DNA of 64,000 nucleotides, from positions 42,793-106,792 of the forward strand of contig SUYM01000006.1 in the NCBI GenBank assembly GCA_015060455.1. The letters run 5' to 3'. The position numbers and the translations under genes were made by a program. Source of the stretch: Bacteroidales bacterium (lineage in GTDB: Bacteria; Bacteroidota; Bacteroidia; Bacteroidales; UBA932). Below are positions 25,973 to 34,372 of the stretch, piece by piece (within the stretch, counting starts at the first letter, position 1; every line of letters begins with the position of its first letter). The notes beneath the pieces were generated by a model that did no database searches, was not told the DNA's origin, and worked only from the letters and a program-made list of their open reading frames with translations.

Positions 25973-28735
25973 ATGAGAAAGTTATTTATTATATCCGCAG
26001 CCCTTTTGTCATCAGTCCTTTCTGCACAGGATCTGACAATTCTCCATTTGAACGATACTCATAGCCATATAGAGCCTGAAAGATGTGGTCTCGAAGGCGG
26101 ACTCGGCGGAGTCATAGAACAGGCTGCCTATATCGATAGTGTGAGGTGTGCGGAGGGCAGAAGCAATGTCGTGCTGCTCCATGCCGGCGATTTCAGTCAG
26201 GGCACTTCTTATTTTACTGAGTTCAACGGGGATATCGAGGTGCAGGTGATGAACGCTATGGAGTTTGATGCCACCTGTCTTGGAAACCATGAGTTTGATA
26301 ACGGTCTTGATGAACTTGCCCGCAGGATACGCAGCCTGAATGTTCCTGTCACATGTGCCAACTATGATTTTTCGCGCACTCCTCTCAAAGGTCTTGTAAA
26401 GCCCTACGTCATTGTGCAGAAGGGAAACAGAAAGATAGGCGTTATAGGTCTGCTGACTGATCTTGCTACTGTCGTGTCTTCAGAAATGTCCGTGTCTCTG
26501 AAATATCAGCAGCCGATAGAGGTGGCGGAAAGATATGCACGGCAACTCAAGGCCGAGGGGTGCGATCTTGTGATTGCACTTACCCATATAGGATATGACG
26601 ACGATGTCGCTCTTGCCCGCGGAACAAGGAATGTGGATATAGTCGTCGGTGGTCACAGCCACACCGTACTTGATGAAATGACTCTCGTCAGGAATCTTGA
26701 CGGTAAGGAGGTCAGGATTGTGACGACAGGCAAATGGGGTATCAGAATCGGCAACCTTTCCGTTGATTTTCAGCCTAACAGGCTCACCGCAATGTATGAC
26801 CCGCAGGTGCTGCCTAAGGACGCCTCATGGTTCCCGTATCCGGAATATGATGATGGCAAAGCATGGGAGGCTCTTATTGGCGAACATCGCGACTTTCTTA
26901 TTCGTCAGGGGGAGAAATATCTCAAATTCACATGGCGGAGTATAGATGCGACAGCATATCTCGCCTATGAATATAATGGGGAGCGTCAGGTGATGGAAAC
27001 TCCTTTAAAGGAGAATCGTTTAGCCTTGAATGCGCTGATGCTGGCGGAACTTGCAGAAGGAGAGGGACGGTTCATGAATCAGTTGCTCAATGGTTTATGG
27101 CACATTTCCCATATGCCTTCCTGGGTGCTTTCAGCCCATCTGCCTCGTCAGAACTCCGGACGTTCTCTTCCGGATCCTTCCCAACAGATCATCGACCTGG
27201 GGTCGGGCGCCCTGGGTGCACAGATGGCTGTTGCATATCACATTTTCCACAAATATTTCGATGAGGTCGATCCCGTCATCTCAAAAGTCATAAAGGCCGC
27301 TGTAAAGAAGCAGGTGCTGGACCCGTATCTTGATCCGGGCAACCATAAGGCGCACTGGTGGCTTGCCTATGATATCAAGCCCGGTACCGTGGTAAATAAC
27401 TGGAATCCCTGGTGCAATGCTGATGTGATTCTTTGTTTCCTTCTTTTGGAGGACGACAGGGAACGACTTGAACAGGCAGTAAGACAGTCACTCAAATCGG
27501 TCGATAAATTCCTGGCGTACGTCAAGAGTGACGGTGCGTGTGAGGAAGGACCGGCATATTGGGGTCACGCAGCGGGAAAACTGTATGATTATCTGCAGAT
27601 AATGCATGATGCCACAGGAGGCAGAATTTCCCTGTTTGATGATAAGCAGATACGGGATATGGGAGAATATATTTCACGCTCGTATGTCGCTGACGGCTGG
27701 GTCGTCAACTTTGCTGATGCTTCTGCGAGGCTGTCATTCACGCCGTCACTTATATACAACTATGGCAAGGCGGTATCAAGTCAGGAGATGATGGATTTTG
27801 CTATATATAATCTCGGTCGGGGTATCCATGCGGAGTTTGATACTCCCGATCCGGTCGTGTGGAATGATATATACAGGGCATTGGAAAGTCTCAAATCAAT
27901 AGGGGAGATGACATCAAGGGTGGAGGACCTCAACAAAAGGATCGGAAGTAAGTTTTCGTTCAGCGATTGTCTTGCCGGGCTAAGAGAGTCAGTGCCCCAG
28001 GTGACATGGTACCCCCAGACACAGTTCTGTTATATAAAGAATAAGTCAGACTGGTTCTTTGCTGCCAAGGGAGGACATAACAATGAGAGTCATAACCATA
28101 ATGATATCGGTACGTTCATATTATATAAGGGTGGAGTGCCGATGTTCGTGGACGCAGGCGTAGGCACTTATACCAGGAAGACGTTCAGCAGCGAGAGATA
28201 TACCATATGGTCCATGCAGAGTCTGTGGCACAACCTACCTGCAATCAATGGTGTAGCGCAGATGCAGGGTGCGGAATACAGAGCATCTTCGGTGTCTGTG
28301 CAGGATGATTCCGCCACAAAGATATTTTCATTGGATATTTCCGGAGCATATCCGAAAGAAGCGGCATGCAGGTCGTGGTCAAGAAAATATGAGGTTGGAG
28401 ACAGTTCCCTGCTCATAACGGATTCGTACGAACTCACCTCACGTACTAACCCTGATGTAGTGAATTTTCTCATACAGGGCCGTGCCTGTCTTCCGGGAGA
28501 AGAGATCATTGGAGGATATGTTGTCAAGAAAGGGGAGATTGTGATCATCAATTATAATGCTATGATGAAATTGTCATATCCGAAAGATATGAAGCCGTTT
28601 CTTGAAACTGTTCTTCTGGATGATGTGCGTCTGTCAAATGTATGGGGCAGATCATTGACGAGGATATCTTTGACATCTCGTAAGAAATCTCCGCTTATAG
28701 GTTCGTACGTATTCGAAGTCACAGAGTTTAACTGA
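25973..28735 (+). CDS. Fusion: 5'-nucleotidase metallophosphatase domain plus heparinase II/III-like domain
   Basis: 920 aa from the ATG at 25973, with signal peptide MRKLFIISAALLSSVLSAQ. Residues ~20-265 are a UshA-type metallophosphatase: LHLNDTHSHIEPE, LHAGDFSQGTSYF, CLGNHEFDNG, ALTHIGYDDD and VVGGHSHTVLD. From ~270 to the end it is a different protein: an alpha/alpha-toroid (MLAELAEGEGRFMNQLLNG, WVLSAHLPRQ), then the heparinase II/III beta-sandwich with GGHNNESHNHNDIGTF near residue 700. Normally these are separate genes. The reading frame is uninterrupted, so it is either a real bifunctional secreted enzyme or the outcome of a deletion between neighbours. The separate nucleotidase C-domain gene is immediately upstream. 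Confidence 0.85.
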   Translation: MRKLFIISAALLSSVLSAQDLTILHLNDTHSHIEPERCGLEGGLGGVIEQAAYIDSVRCAEGRSNVVLLHAGDFSQGTSYFTEFNGDIEVQVMNAMEFDATCLGNHEFDNGLDELARRIRSLNVPVTCANYDFSRTPLKGLVKPYVIVQKGNRKIGVIGLLTDLATVVSSEMSVSLKYQQPIEVAERYARQLKAEGCDLVIALTHIGYDDDVALARGTRNVDIVVGGHSHTVLDEMTLVRNLDGKEVRIVTTGKWGIRIGNLSVDFQPNRLTAMYDPQVLPKDASWFPYPEYDDGKAWEALIGEHRDFLIRQGEKYLKFTWRSIDATAYLAYEYNGERQVMETPLKENRLALNALMLAELAEGEGRFMNQLLNGLWHISHMPSWVLSAHLPRQNSGRSLPDPSQQIIDLGSGALGAQMAVAYHIFHKYFDEVDPVISKVIKAAVKKQVLDPYLDPGNHKAHWWLAYDIKPGTVVNNWNPWCNADVILCFLLLEDDRERLEQAVRQSLKSVDKFLAYVKSDGACEEGPAYWGHAAGKLYDYLQIMHDATGGRISLFDDKQIRDMGEYISRSYVADGWVVNFADASARLSFTPSLIYNYGKAVSSQEMMDFAIYNLGRGIHAEFDTPDPVVWNDIYRALESLKSIGEMTSRVEDLNKRIGSKFSFSDCLAGLRESVPQVTWYPQTQFCYIKNKSDWFFAAKGGHNNESHNHNDIGTFILYKGGVPMFVDAGVGTYTRKTFSSERYTIWSMQSLWHNLPAINGVAQMQGAEYRASSVSVQDDSATKIFSLDISGAYPKEAACRSWSRKYEVGDSSLLITDSYELTSRTNPDVVNFLIQGRACLPGEEIIGGYVVKKGEIVIINYNAMMKLSYPKDMKPFLETVLLDDVRLSNVWGRSLTRISLTSRKKSPLIGSYVFEVTEFN

Positions 28736-28736
28736 T

Positions 28737-29300
28737 ATGGGAATTTTAGAACTTCTGCTGATTGCTGTGGGCGTGTCTATGGATGCCTTTGCGGTGTCTA
28801 TATGTAAGGGGTTGTCTGTCAGAAAGTTGAGATCGCGTCATGTTTTTGCGGTTTCAATGTGGTTCGGAGGTTTTCAGGCACTCATGCCGCTTATTGGCTA
28901 TTATCTCGGGAGCAGTTTTGCAGATCTGGTGACGGATTATGATCATTGGATATCCTTTGTCCTTCTTGCCCTGATCGGCGGAAACATGATAAAGGAGGCT
29001 TTTGGCAAGAGTGACGACACTGATGGCGTCTGTGATGACTTTTCCTTCAAAAAGATGCTGCCGTTGGCTGTTGCCACAAGCATCGACGCTCTGGCCATAG
29101 GTGTCTCACTTGCTTTTCTGAAAGTGAATATATGGATATCGGTTCTTGTCATCGGCGCAATGACCGCCGCATTTTCCGGCGTGGGCATAATAATAGGCAA
29201 TCAGTTCGGTGCAAGATATAAGTCAAAGGCGGAACTTGCAGGCGGAATTATTCTTGTGATTATGGGCTTGAAGATACTTGTCGAGCATCTGATGGCTTAG
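28737..29300 (+). CDS. mntP: Manganese efflux pump MntP
   Basis: 187-aa inner-membrane protein with six hydrophobic helices. The duplicated family motif appears as SMDAFAVSICKGL in helix 1 and TSIDALAIGVSLAF in helix 4, with the conserved Asp residues that bind Mn2+. It starts 1 nt after the fusion gene and ends overlapping, convergently, the methyltransferase gene by 4 nt. No yybP-ykoY riboswitch space is available upstream, so regulation must come from the operon promoter. Confidence 0.93.
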   Translation: MGILELLLIAVGVSMDAFAVSICKGLSVRKLRSRHVFAVSMWFGGFQALMPLIGYYLGSSFADLVTDYDHWISFVLLALIGGNMIKEAFGKSDDTDGVCDDFSFKKMLPLAVATSIDALAIGVSLAFLKVNIWISVLVIGAMTAAFSGVGIIIGNQFGARYKSKAELAGGIILVIMGLKILVEHLMA

Positions 29301-30595
29301 AATACGCGTTTTGCGGCAATCAATATGTTTCCGTCGCGGTCGCTTTTCAATCCGAATATATGGGCGTCATCTCCTGAGGTGATGCCTGATTTCTTTCTCA
29401 GTGTGTCAGTGTCCATCGGGATGTTGCGGGCAGTGACCTCTGATTTCGGATATCTTTTACCGAACTCCCTTATGGACTGTTTGCTGAGAGGCTGGCATTC
29501 AATGATGCTGAATACCTTGCCGTATGGTTTGAGCATATCTGCTTCTTGGGCAGACTCTGCAAGGTAGTAATGTGTGGATTTTCCGAGTTTATCAAGGCCG
29601 TACCTTTGAGCAATGAGGTTGTAGGCACCAGCCTTCATAAGAGCTTTGCCGGGCTCGAACAGCAGGTGTGTGCGCCCGGGGGTGATGCAGGCATGACAGG
29701 TTGCCGATCTTTCCTCAGAGGGCTTGAATATGAATTGGGCGGCAGGTGCATTGTTGTGGAGTTCTGTTGCAATGATGGTATATTCTTCCTTCCAGCCGCT
29801 GTTCATCCATATCAGCAGTTCCTTGCATTCTCCCGCTGTTGAGACTACGTGGACTTCTCGGCATGCAGGACCAAGACGGTCGCAGACCATGCTGATGTCG
29901 GCCATAGGGGAGAGTTTGATGAGGATATTGTCTGTATATCGGAAAATCTCGTCTCTCAGTGTGAGTACATCAGGAGTGCAGTCCTCGATCAGGAACACCT
30001 TCTTTCCGCCTTCGCCGCGGCGGGCCGGGTCCATATATACGATGTCAACCCTGTCTCCTGTGATCTTTCCGATGTTTCCCTGGGCTGCTGTGCTGTTTAT
30101 TATTTCTATATTGCCGGCACCCAGGGTTTTGAAGTTGAGTGAGGCAGCCTGGCATAGGGGAGTCTGCATCTCGTTGTATATTACCTTAGCAGCCTTCTTG
30201 GAGAAGAACCAACTATCGACTCCAAGTCCTCCTGTCAGGTCCGCAATCGTCCATTCCCTCCTCTCATCTCGAGCGCCCTCCCTCCTGTCATCTCGAGCGT
30301 CCTCCCTCCTGTCATCTCGAGCGCAGTCGAGAGATCTGACCGCAATCGCCTCCGCCACCTGCGCCTTATATGCCCCTGTGGCACTGCTGCTGCACTGTTC
30401 GGCCGATAATTTCAATGGAAAAATCAGTCGCGGCTCCTCATACCACTCCTGCACCTTGCCTTTGAGTTTGCGGCGGCTCTCGATGCAGTTTACGGCAAGG
30501 TCCATGTCGATGTCCGGATATTTTTTCCGGTCCAATATCAGTCTGGACGTGTCCTTGTCGCAGTTTGCGGATATGAATTGTATCAATTTTTCCAT
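29297..30595 (-). CDS. Class I SAM-dependent methyltransferase with THUMP-like domain, interrupted by in-frame repeat DNA
   Basis: 432 aa. The SAM site is IADLTGGLGVDSWFFSK, preceded by an N-terminal helical region and followed by VYMDPARRGEGGKKVF (catalytic-type motif); the C-terminal ~100 residues resemble the THUMP-like domain of Bacteroidetes proteins (FPKSEVTARNIPM region, ends LIAAKRVF). It probably methylates RNA. Residues ~87-114 are encoded by three copies of a 24-bp extragenic repeat (30264-30339) and read as Arg/Asp-rich octapeptides, inserted just before the SAM motif. The frame stays open, so the enzyme may tolerate the insertion as a surface loop. Confidence 0.82.
   Translation of the reverse strand: MEKLIQFISANCDKDTSRLILDRKKYPDIDMDLAVNCIESRRKLKGKVQEWYEEPRLIFPLKLSAEQCSSSATGAYKAQVAEAIAVRSLDCARDDRREDARDDRREGARDERREWTIADLTGGLGVDSWFFSKKAAKVIYNEMQTPLCQAASLNFKTLGAGNIEIINSTAAQGNIGKITGDRVDIVYMDPARRGEGGKKVFLIEDCTPDVLTLRDEIFRYTDNILIKLSPMADISMVCDRLGPACREVHVVSTAGECKELLIWMNSGWKEEYTIIATELHNNAPAAQFIFKPSEERSATCHACITPGRTHLLFEPGKALMKAGAYNLIAQRYGLDKLGKSTHYYLAESAQEADMLKPYGKVFSIIECQPLSKQSIREFGKRYPKSEVTARNIPMDTDTLRKKSGITSGDDAHIFGLKSDRDGNILIAAKRVF
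30264..30339. repeat. Three tandem 24-bp repeats inside a coding sequence
   Basis: Units at 30264-30287, 30288-30311 and 30312-30339 all begin TCATCTCGAGCG. The first two continue with CCTCCCTCCTG, and the last continues CAGTCGAGAGATCTGA, the complete form of the dispersed intergenic repeat. Because 24 is divisible by 3, copy number changes would not shift the methyltransferase frame. Confidence 0.85.
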
Positions 30596-30698
30596 TTCAT
30601 GGGTAATTCTATCGCAAAAATAGTTTATTTGTTCATAAATTCTATTAAATTTGCTCGGATTGTGGAGATTCTCTCACGACGTGACGAACTGAAAGGAC

Positions 30699-30732
30699 GT
30701 CATCCTGAGGAGCGATAGCGACGTGAGGATCT
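30699..30732. repeat. Dispersed short repeat copy in pgm leader
   Basis: GTCATCCTGAGGAGCG...GTGAGGATCT lies in the 5' leader of the phosphoglucomutase gene, about 35 nt before its ATG. A partial unit (GATTCTCTCACGACGTGACG) lies just upstream. A TAAATTTG at 30646-30653 is a possible -7 promoter box, which would place the repeat inside the mRNA leader. Confidence 0.6.
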
Positions 30733-30766
30733 CGTTCAGTTGAAATTGTCTAACTATTATACTTAT

Positions 30767-32428
30767 ATGGAAACTAATTACAGAACCGTTGTTCAGAGTT
30801 GGCTGGACGGAAATTTTGATGAGGCTACAAAGGCGGAGATCCTTGCATTGCAGGAAAATGACCTTGTCGCCCTTGAAGATGCATTTTACAGAAACCTCGA
30901 ATTCGGTACAGGCGGTCTTCGCGGAATCATGGGTGTCGGCACAAACCGTATGAACAAATACACAGTCGGCATGGCCACCCAGGGTCTTGCTAACTATATG
31001 AAGGCCAATGTCGAAGGACCTCTCAGCGTATGTATTTCATTTGACAGCCGCAACAACAGTCCTGAATTTGCCCGGATTGCTGCCAATGTGCTTGCAGCCA
31101 ACGGCATAAAGGTGTATATCTTCAACAAACTCCATCCTATCGCCCTGATGAGTTACTCAGTGCGCACTAAGAAGGCAAATGCCGGCATCATGATCACAGC
31201 ATCGCATAACCCTAAGGAATACAATGGTTACAAGGTGTTCTGGAATGACGGTGCACAGGTTACATCTCCTGTCGATAAGGATATAGTTGCAGAGGTTGCC
31301 AAGATCACAGACCCTTCAATGGTGAAGTTCGAGGCAGGCGAGGGTGCCGCTCAGATTGAGGTCATGGGTCATGAAATGGATGAGGCATATCTCAATTCAG
31401 TAATGACACTCATGCTTTCTCCTGAGGCTTGTGCCGCACATAAGGATCTGAAGATTGTCTATACGCCAATCCATGGTTCAGGTGTTGAAATCGTGCCTGA
31501 GTTCCTTGCGAAACTTGGTTTTGAGAACGTATATCATGTTCCTGAGCAGGACGTTGTCGATGGAAACTTCCCGACTGTAATGTCTCCTAACCCTGAGGAG
31601 CCGTCCGCTCTTGCAATGGCCGTTGCTGTGGCTGACAAGGAAGGTGCAGATCTTGTGATGGCAACTGACCCTGACGCTGACCGTATCGGTATCGCAGTAC
31701 GCGACAACGAGGGCAAGATGGTTCTTCTGAACGGTAACCAGACAGGTTCCATCCTTACATATTATATTCTCCGCCGCTGGTCTGAACTCGGAAAACTTGA
31801 CGGCAACCAGTATATCGTCAAGACCATCGTGACCACAGAACTCATGCGCGCAATCGCAGAGAAATATGGCGTGAAGGTTTATAATGTGCTTACAGGATTC
31901 AAGTGGATCGCAGACATCATAAAGAAGAATGAAGGAAAGACAACTTTCGTATGCGGTGGCGAGGAAAGTTACGGCTTCAATGTAGGCGAGTTCGTACGTG
32001 ACAAGGATGCCCCTATCACATGTGCATTTGTGGCGGAGTGTGCCGCATGGGCGGCAGAGCAGGGCAAGACCCTCTATCAGTTGCTCCAGGATATCTATGC
32101 TGAGTTCGGATATTACAAGGAGTCCCTTATCTCCGTGACAAAGAAAGGCAAGGCCGGACTCGAAGAGATTGCACAGATGATGGTGGATTACAGAAACAAT
32201 CCTCCTAAGGAACTTGCAGGCTCTCCTGTGATCAAAGTAATCGACTATACCAAGCCGGAGGAGACCGGACTGCCGTCGTCTAATGTCCTTCAGTTCTACA
32301 ACGAGGCAGGTGATGTCGTGACTGTGCGTCCTTCAGGTACTGAGCCTAAGATCAAGTTCTATTTCGGCATCAAGGGTTCTGATGCTGATGCCAAGAACGA
32401 GATTTTGAGAGCGCAGTTCAGTAAATAG
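30767..32428 (+). CDS. Phosphoglucomutase/phosphomannomutase (phosphopentomutase-like)
   Basis: 553 aa from the ATG at 30767 (METNYRTVVQSWLDGNFD); an upstream TTG in the same frame is not needed. Alpha-D-phosphohexomutase motifs: LEFGTGGLRGIMGVGTNRMN, the phosphoserine loop TASHNPKEYNGYKVFW, the metal loop TDPDADRIG, the sugar loop CGGEESYGF, and the C-terminal phosphate-binding RPSGTEPKIKFY. It interconverts hexose or pentose 1- and 6(5)-phosphates; this long form resembles the PGM2 type. Confidence 0.93.
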   Translation: METNYRTVVQSWLDGNFDEATKAEILALQENDLVALEDAFYRNLEFGTGGLRGIMGVGTNRMNKYTVGMATQGLANYMKANVEGPLSVCISFDSRNNSPEFARIAANVLAANGIKVYIFNKLHPIALMSYSVRTKKANAGIMITASHNPKEYNGYKVFWNDGAQVTSPVDKDIVAEVAKITDPSMVKFEAGEGAAQIEVMGHEMDEAYLNSVMTLMLSPEACAAHKDLKIVYTPIHGSGVEIVPEFLAKLGFENVYHVPEQDVVDGNFPTVMSPNPEEPSALAMAVAVADKEGADLVMATDPDADRIGIAVRDNEGKMVLLNGNQTGSILTYYILRRWSELGKLDGNQYIVKTIVTTELMRAIAEKYGVKVYNVLTGFKWIADIIKKNEGKTTFVCGGEESYGFNVGEFVRDKDAPITCAFVAECAAWAAEQGKTLYQLLQDIYAEFGYYKESLISVTKKGKAGLEEIAQMMVDYRNNPPKELAGSPVIKVIDYTKPEETGLPSSNVLQFYNEAGDVVTVRPSGTEPKIKFYFGIKGSDADAKNEILRAQFSK

Positions 32429-32482
32429 GGCGTTTGGTCCATACCTTGATAATATCCGTTTCGTATATAAAAAGACATGTAT

Positions 32483-33565
32483 ATGAAACGGATATTGACA
32501 TTTATTGCGGTGATGGTGATAGGACTGGCCTTCCCCGAAAAAGCAGATGCCTGCACAGGAATCTCATTAGTAGCCCAGGACGGCAGCAGAGTCGTCGCAA
32601 GAACGGTTGAATGGGCGGCGACACCCATGCAATGCGGATATGTCGTCTGTCCTCGCGGGCACATGCAGCAGTCATATACACCCTCTGGTGCAGACGGCAT
32701 GAAATATAAATCTGTCTTCGGCTACGTAGGCATATACACTGAATATGAGCCCTTTGTGGTTGAAGGAGTCAATGAGTCGGGACTGTCAGCCGGACTTTTC
32801 TTTTTCCCGAATTACGGGCAATATACAGCATACGACCCGTCAGAGAAGGGAAACACTATCTGTGACATGCAGTTTGTCTCATGGGTCCTGTCTCAGTTTG
32901 ATTCGATAGATCAGGTGAAGGCCGCCTTGAAGAAGGTCCATGTGGTTACACTTAATCATAAGATAGGCGCGGTTCATTGGAGAATCGCCCAGCCTGACGG
33001 CCGAATGGTGGTACTGGAATTTGTGAATGGAGTGGCGCAGTTCTATGAAAACAAACTTGGCGTTCTGACAAATGCACCGGGATTCGGCTGGCAGATGACC
33101 AATCTGAACAACTACGTCAATCTTGAGCCGGGCTCGGCAAAGGATCAGACCTTGAAGCCGGGTGTAACACTCATGCCTCTCGGTCATGGCAGCGGCATGC
33201 TGGGACTGCCGGGAGATTTTACATCTCCGTCAAGATTTGTGCGTGCTACCTTCTACCAGACGACTGCTCCTGTACTTGCAACCGGCTTTGACACAGTTGT
33301 CCAGGCCTTCCATATTCTGAATAATTTCGATATCCCGATCGGTTCCCAGCACCAGATAAAGGATATTCCGAAGGGACTTCCGAGTGCGACACAGTTTACT
33401 GCCGTCACGGATCAGCGTGACATGAAACTGTATTACAGGACAGCCTGGAACAGCAATATCAGATGTATAGACCTGATGCAGATCAATTTCCACAGCATCA
33501 AATACCAGTCTCATCCTTTGGATAATGTTTCAGTGCAGCCGGTGGAAATGGTCAAGGTAAGATAA
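32483..33565 (+). CDS. Choloylglycine hydrolase-family (bile salt hydrolase / penicillin V acylase-like) enzyme
   Basis: 360 aa, N-terminal nucleophile hydrolase of the linear amide C-N hydrolase group. A signal peptide (MKRILTFIAVMVIGLAFPEKADA) ends exactly before Cys, which becomes the catalytic N-terminal residue (CTGISLVAQDGSRVVARTVEW). The ART-x-E-W segment holds the conserved Arg. Later family features are AGLFFFPNYG, VLTNAPGFGWQM and LPGDFTSPSRFVRATF. It is likely periplasmic. The substrate may be a conjugated bile acid or another N-acyl amide; sequence alone does not decide. A second in-frame ATG lies 6 nt upstream (32477). Confidence 0.88.
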   Translation: MKRILTFIAVMVIGLAFPEKADACTGISLVAQDGSRVVARTVEWAATPMQCGYVVCPRGHMQQSYTPSGADGMKYKSVFGYVGIYTEYEPFVVEGVNESGLSAGLFFFPNYGQYTAYDPSEKGNTICDMQFVSWVLSQFDSIDQVKAALKKVHVVTLNHKIGAVHWRIAQPDGRMVVLEFVNGVAQFYENKLGVLTNAPGFGWQMTNLNNYVNLEPGSAKDQTLKPGVTLMPLGHGSGMLGLPGDFTSPSRFVRATFYQTTAPVLATGFDTVVQAFHILNNFDIPIGSQHQIKDIPKGLPSATQFTAVTDQRDMKLYYRTAWNSNIRCIDLMQINFHSIKYQSHPLDNVSVQPVEMVKVR

Positions 33566-33639
33566 TGCCTTCACGTCCTCAGGCTGTGGTCAGGCCAACC
33601 AAACGCTGGGGCTCATCATATCACCTTACTTTTGCAAGG

Positions 33640-33670
33640 TCGCCGGGATCTAATACACAGACCCCGGCGA
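33640..33670. terminator. Hairpin between convergent genes
   Basis: Arms TCGCCGGGATCT (33640-33651) and AGACCCCGGCGA (33659-33670) match in 11 of 12 positions. It is placed between the plus-strand hydrolase and the minus-strand kinase and is probably a bidirectional terminator, although the T-runs are weak. Confidence 0.55.
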
Positions 33671-33690
33671 TATTATTTGTGATCATCTTG

Positions 33691-34302
33691 TCAGAACAGA
33701 CCGTAGAGTTGGGCGTCGATCTTGTCAGTGATTGTGGCGAAGTCCTCCGGACGATGCTCGAAATCAAGGTCATCCGCCTCAATTATCAGGACCTTTCCCT
33801 TGTAATCTGCAATCCATTTCTCATATCTGTCGTTCAGATTGCTCAGATACTCGATGCTGATGCTCTTTTCGTAGTCGCGTCCGCGTTTCTGAATCTGAGC
33901 AACAAGTGTCGGCACGCTGGATTTCAGATATATCAGCAGATCCGGCTCCCTCACCATCGACATCATAAGGTTGAAAAGGTGCATGTAGGTGTCAAAATCC
34001 CTGTCGGAAAGGTTGCCCATGGCCTTGTTGTTGGCGACGAAGATATGTACGCCTTCCAGAATTGTCCTGTCCTGGATTATGACTTTGTCGGACTTTGAGA
34101 TTTCCACAAGGTCCTGGAACCTCTGCGCAAGGAAATAGGTTTCAAGGTTATATGACCATCTCTCGATATCCTTGTAATAGTCTTCAAGATATGGATTATA
34201 TGTGACGGACTCGAATTTAGGCGTCCATCCGTAATGCTCGGCGAGCATCCGTGTCAGAGTTGTCTTTCCGCAACCTATATTTCCGGCGATTCCTATGTGC
34301 AT
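33691..34302 (-). CDS. Deoxynucleoside kinase
   Basis: 203-aa dNK family kinase (deoxyadenosine/deoxyguanosine kinase type), part of nucleotide salvage. It has the P-loop GIAGNIGCGKTTLTRM at the N-terminus, the catalytic/ base-recognition motif IIQDRTILEGVHIF, and the lid region RGRDYEKSISIEYL. It lies downstream of gdhA on the same strand but beyond a strong terminator, so it probably has its own promoter. Which deoxynucleoside is preferred cannot be read. Confidence 0.9.
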   Translation of the reverse strand: MHIGIAGNIGCGKTTLTRMLAEHYGWTPKFESVTYNPYLEDYYKDIERWSYNLETYFLAQRFQDLVEISKSDKVIIQDRTILEGVHIFVANNKAMGNLSDRDFDTYMHLFNLMMSMVREPDLLIYLKSSVPTLVAQIQKRGRDYEKSISIEYLSNLNDRYEKWIADYKGKVLIIEADDLDFEHRPEDFATITDKIDAQLYGLF

Positions 34303-34319
34303 ATAGAGGGTATATTAAA

Positions 34320-34350
34320 TAAAAACGGGCTGATAATGCTATCAGCCCGC
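34320..34350 (-). terminator. Rho-independent terminator of gdhA
   Basis: On the minus strand, stem CGGGCTGATA / TATCAGCCCG (34326-34349) with a 4-nt loop is followed by TTTTTA. It ends the glutamate dehydrogenase transcript. Confidence 0.85.
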
Positions 34351-34372
34351 TAATTTAGTATATTTTCGATGA

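Noticed and set aside
29724..30623. Long plus-strand open frame (299 aa) opposite the methyltransferase gene
   Set aside because: It is the antisense of a gene with clear SAM motifs, is Ser/Arg-rich and low in complexity, and matches no family pattern.
33565..34098. Plus-strand open frame (177 aa) after the choloylglycine hydrolase-like gene
   Set aside because: It runs antisense through the deoxynucleoside kinase, whose P-loop and DR motifs are unambiguous.
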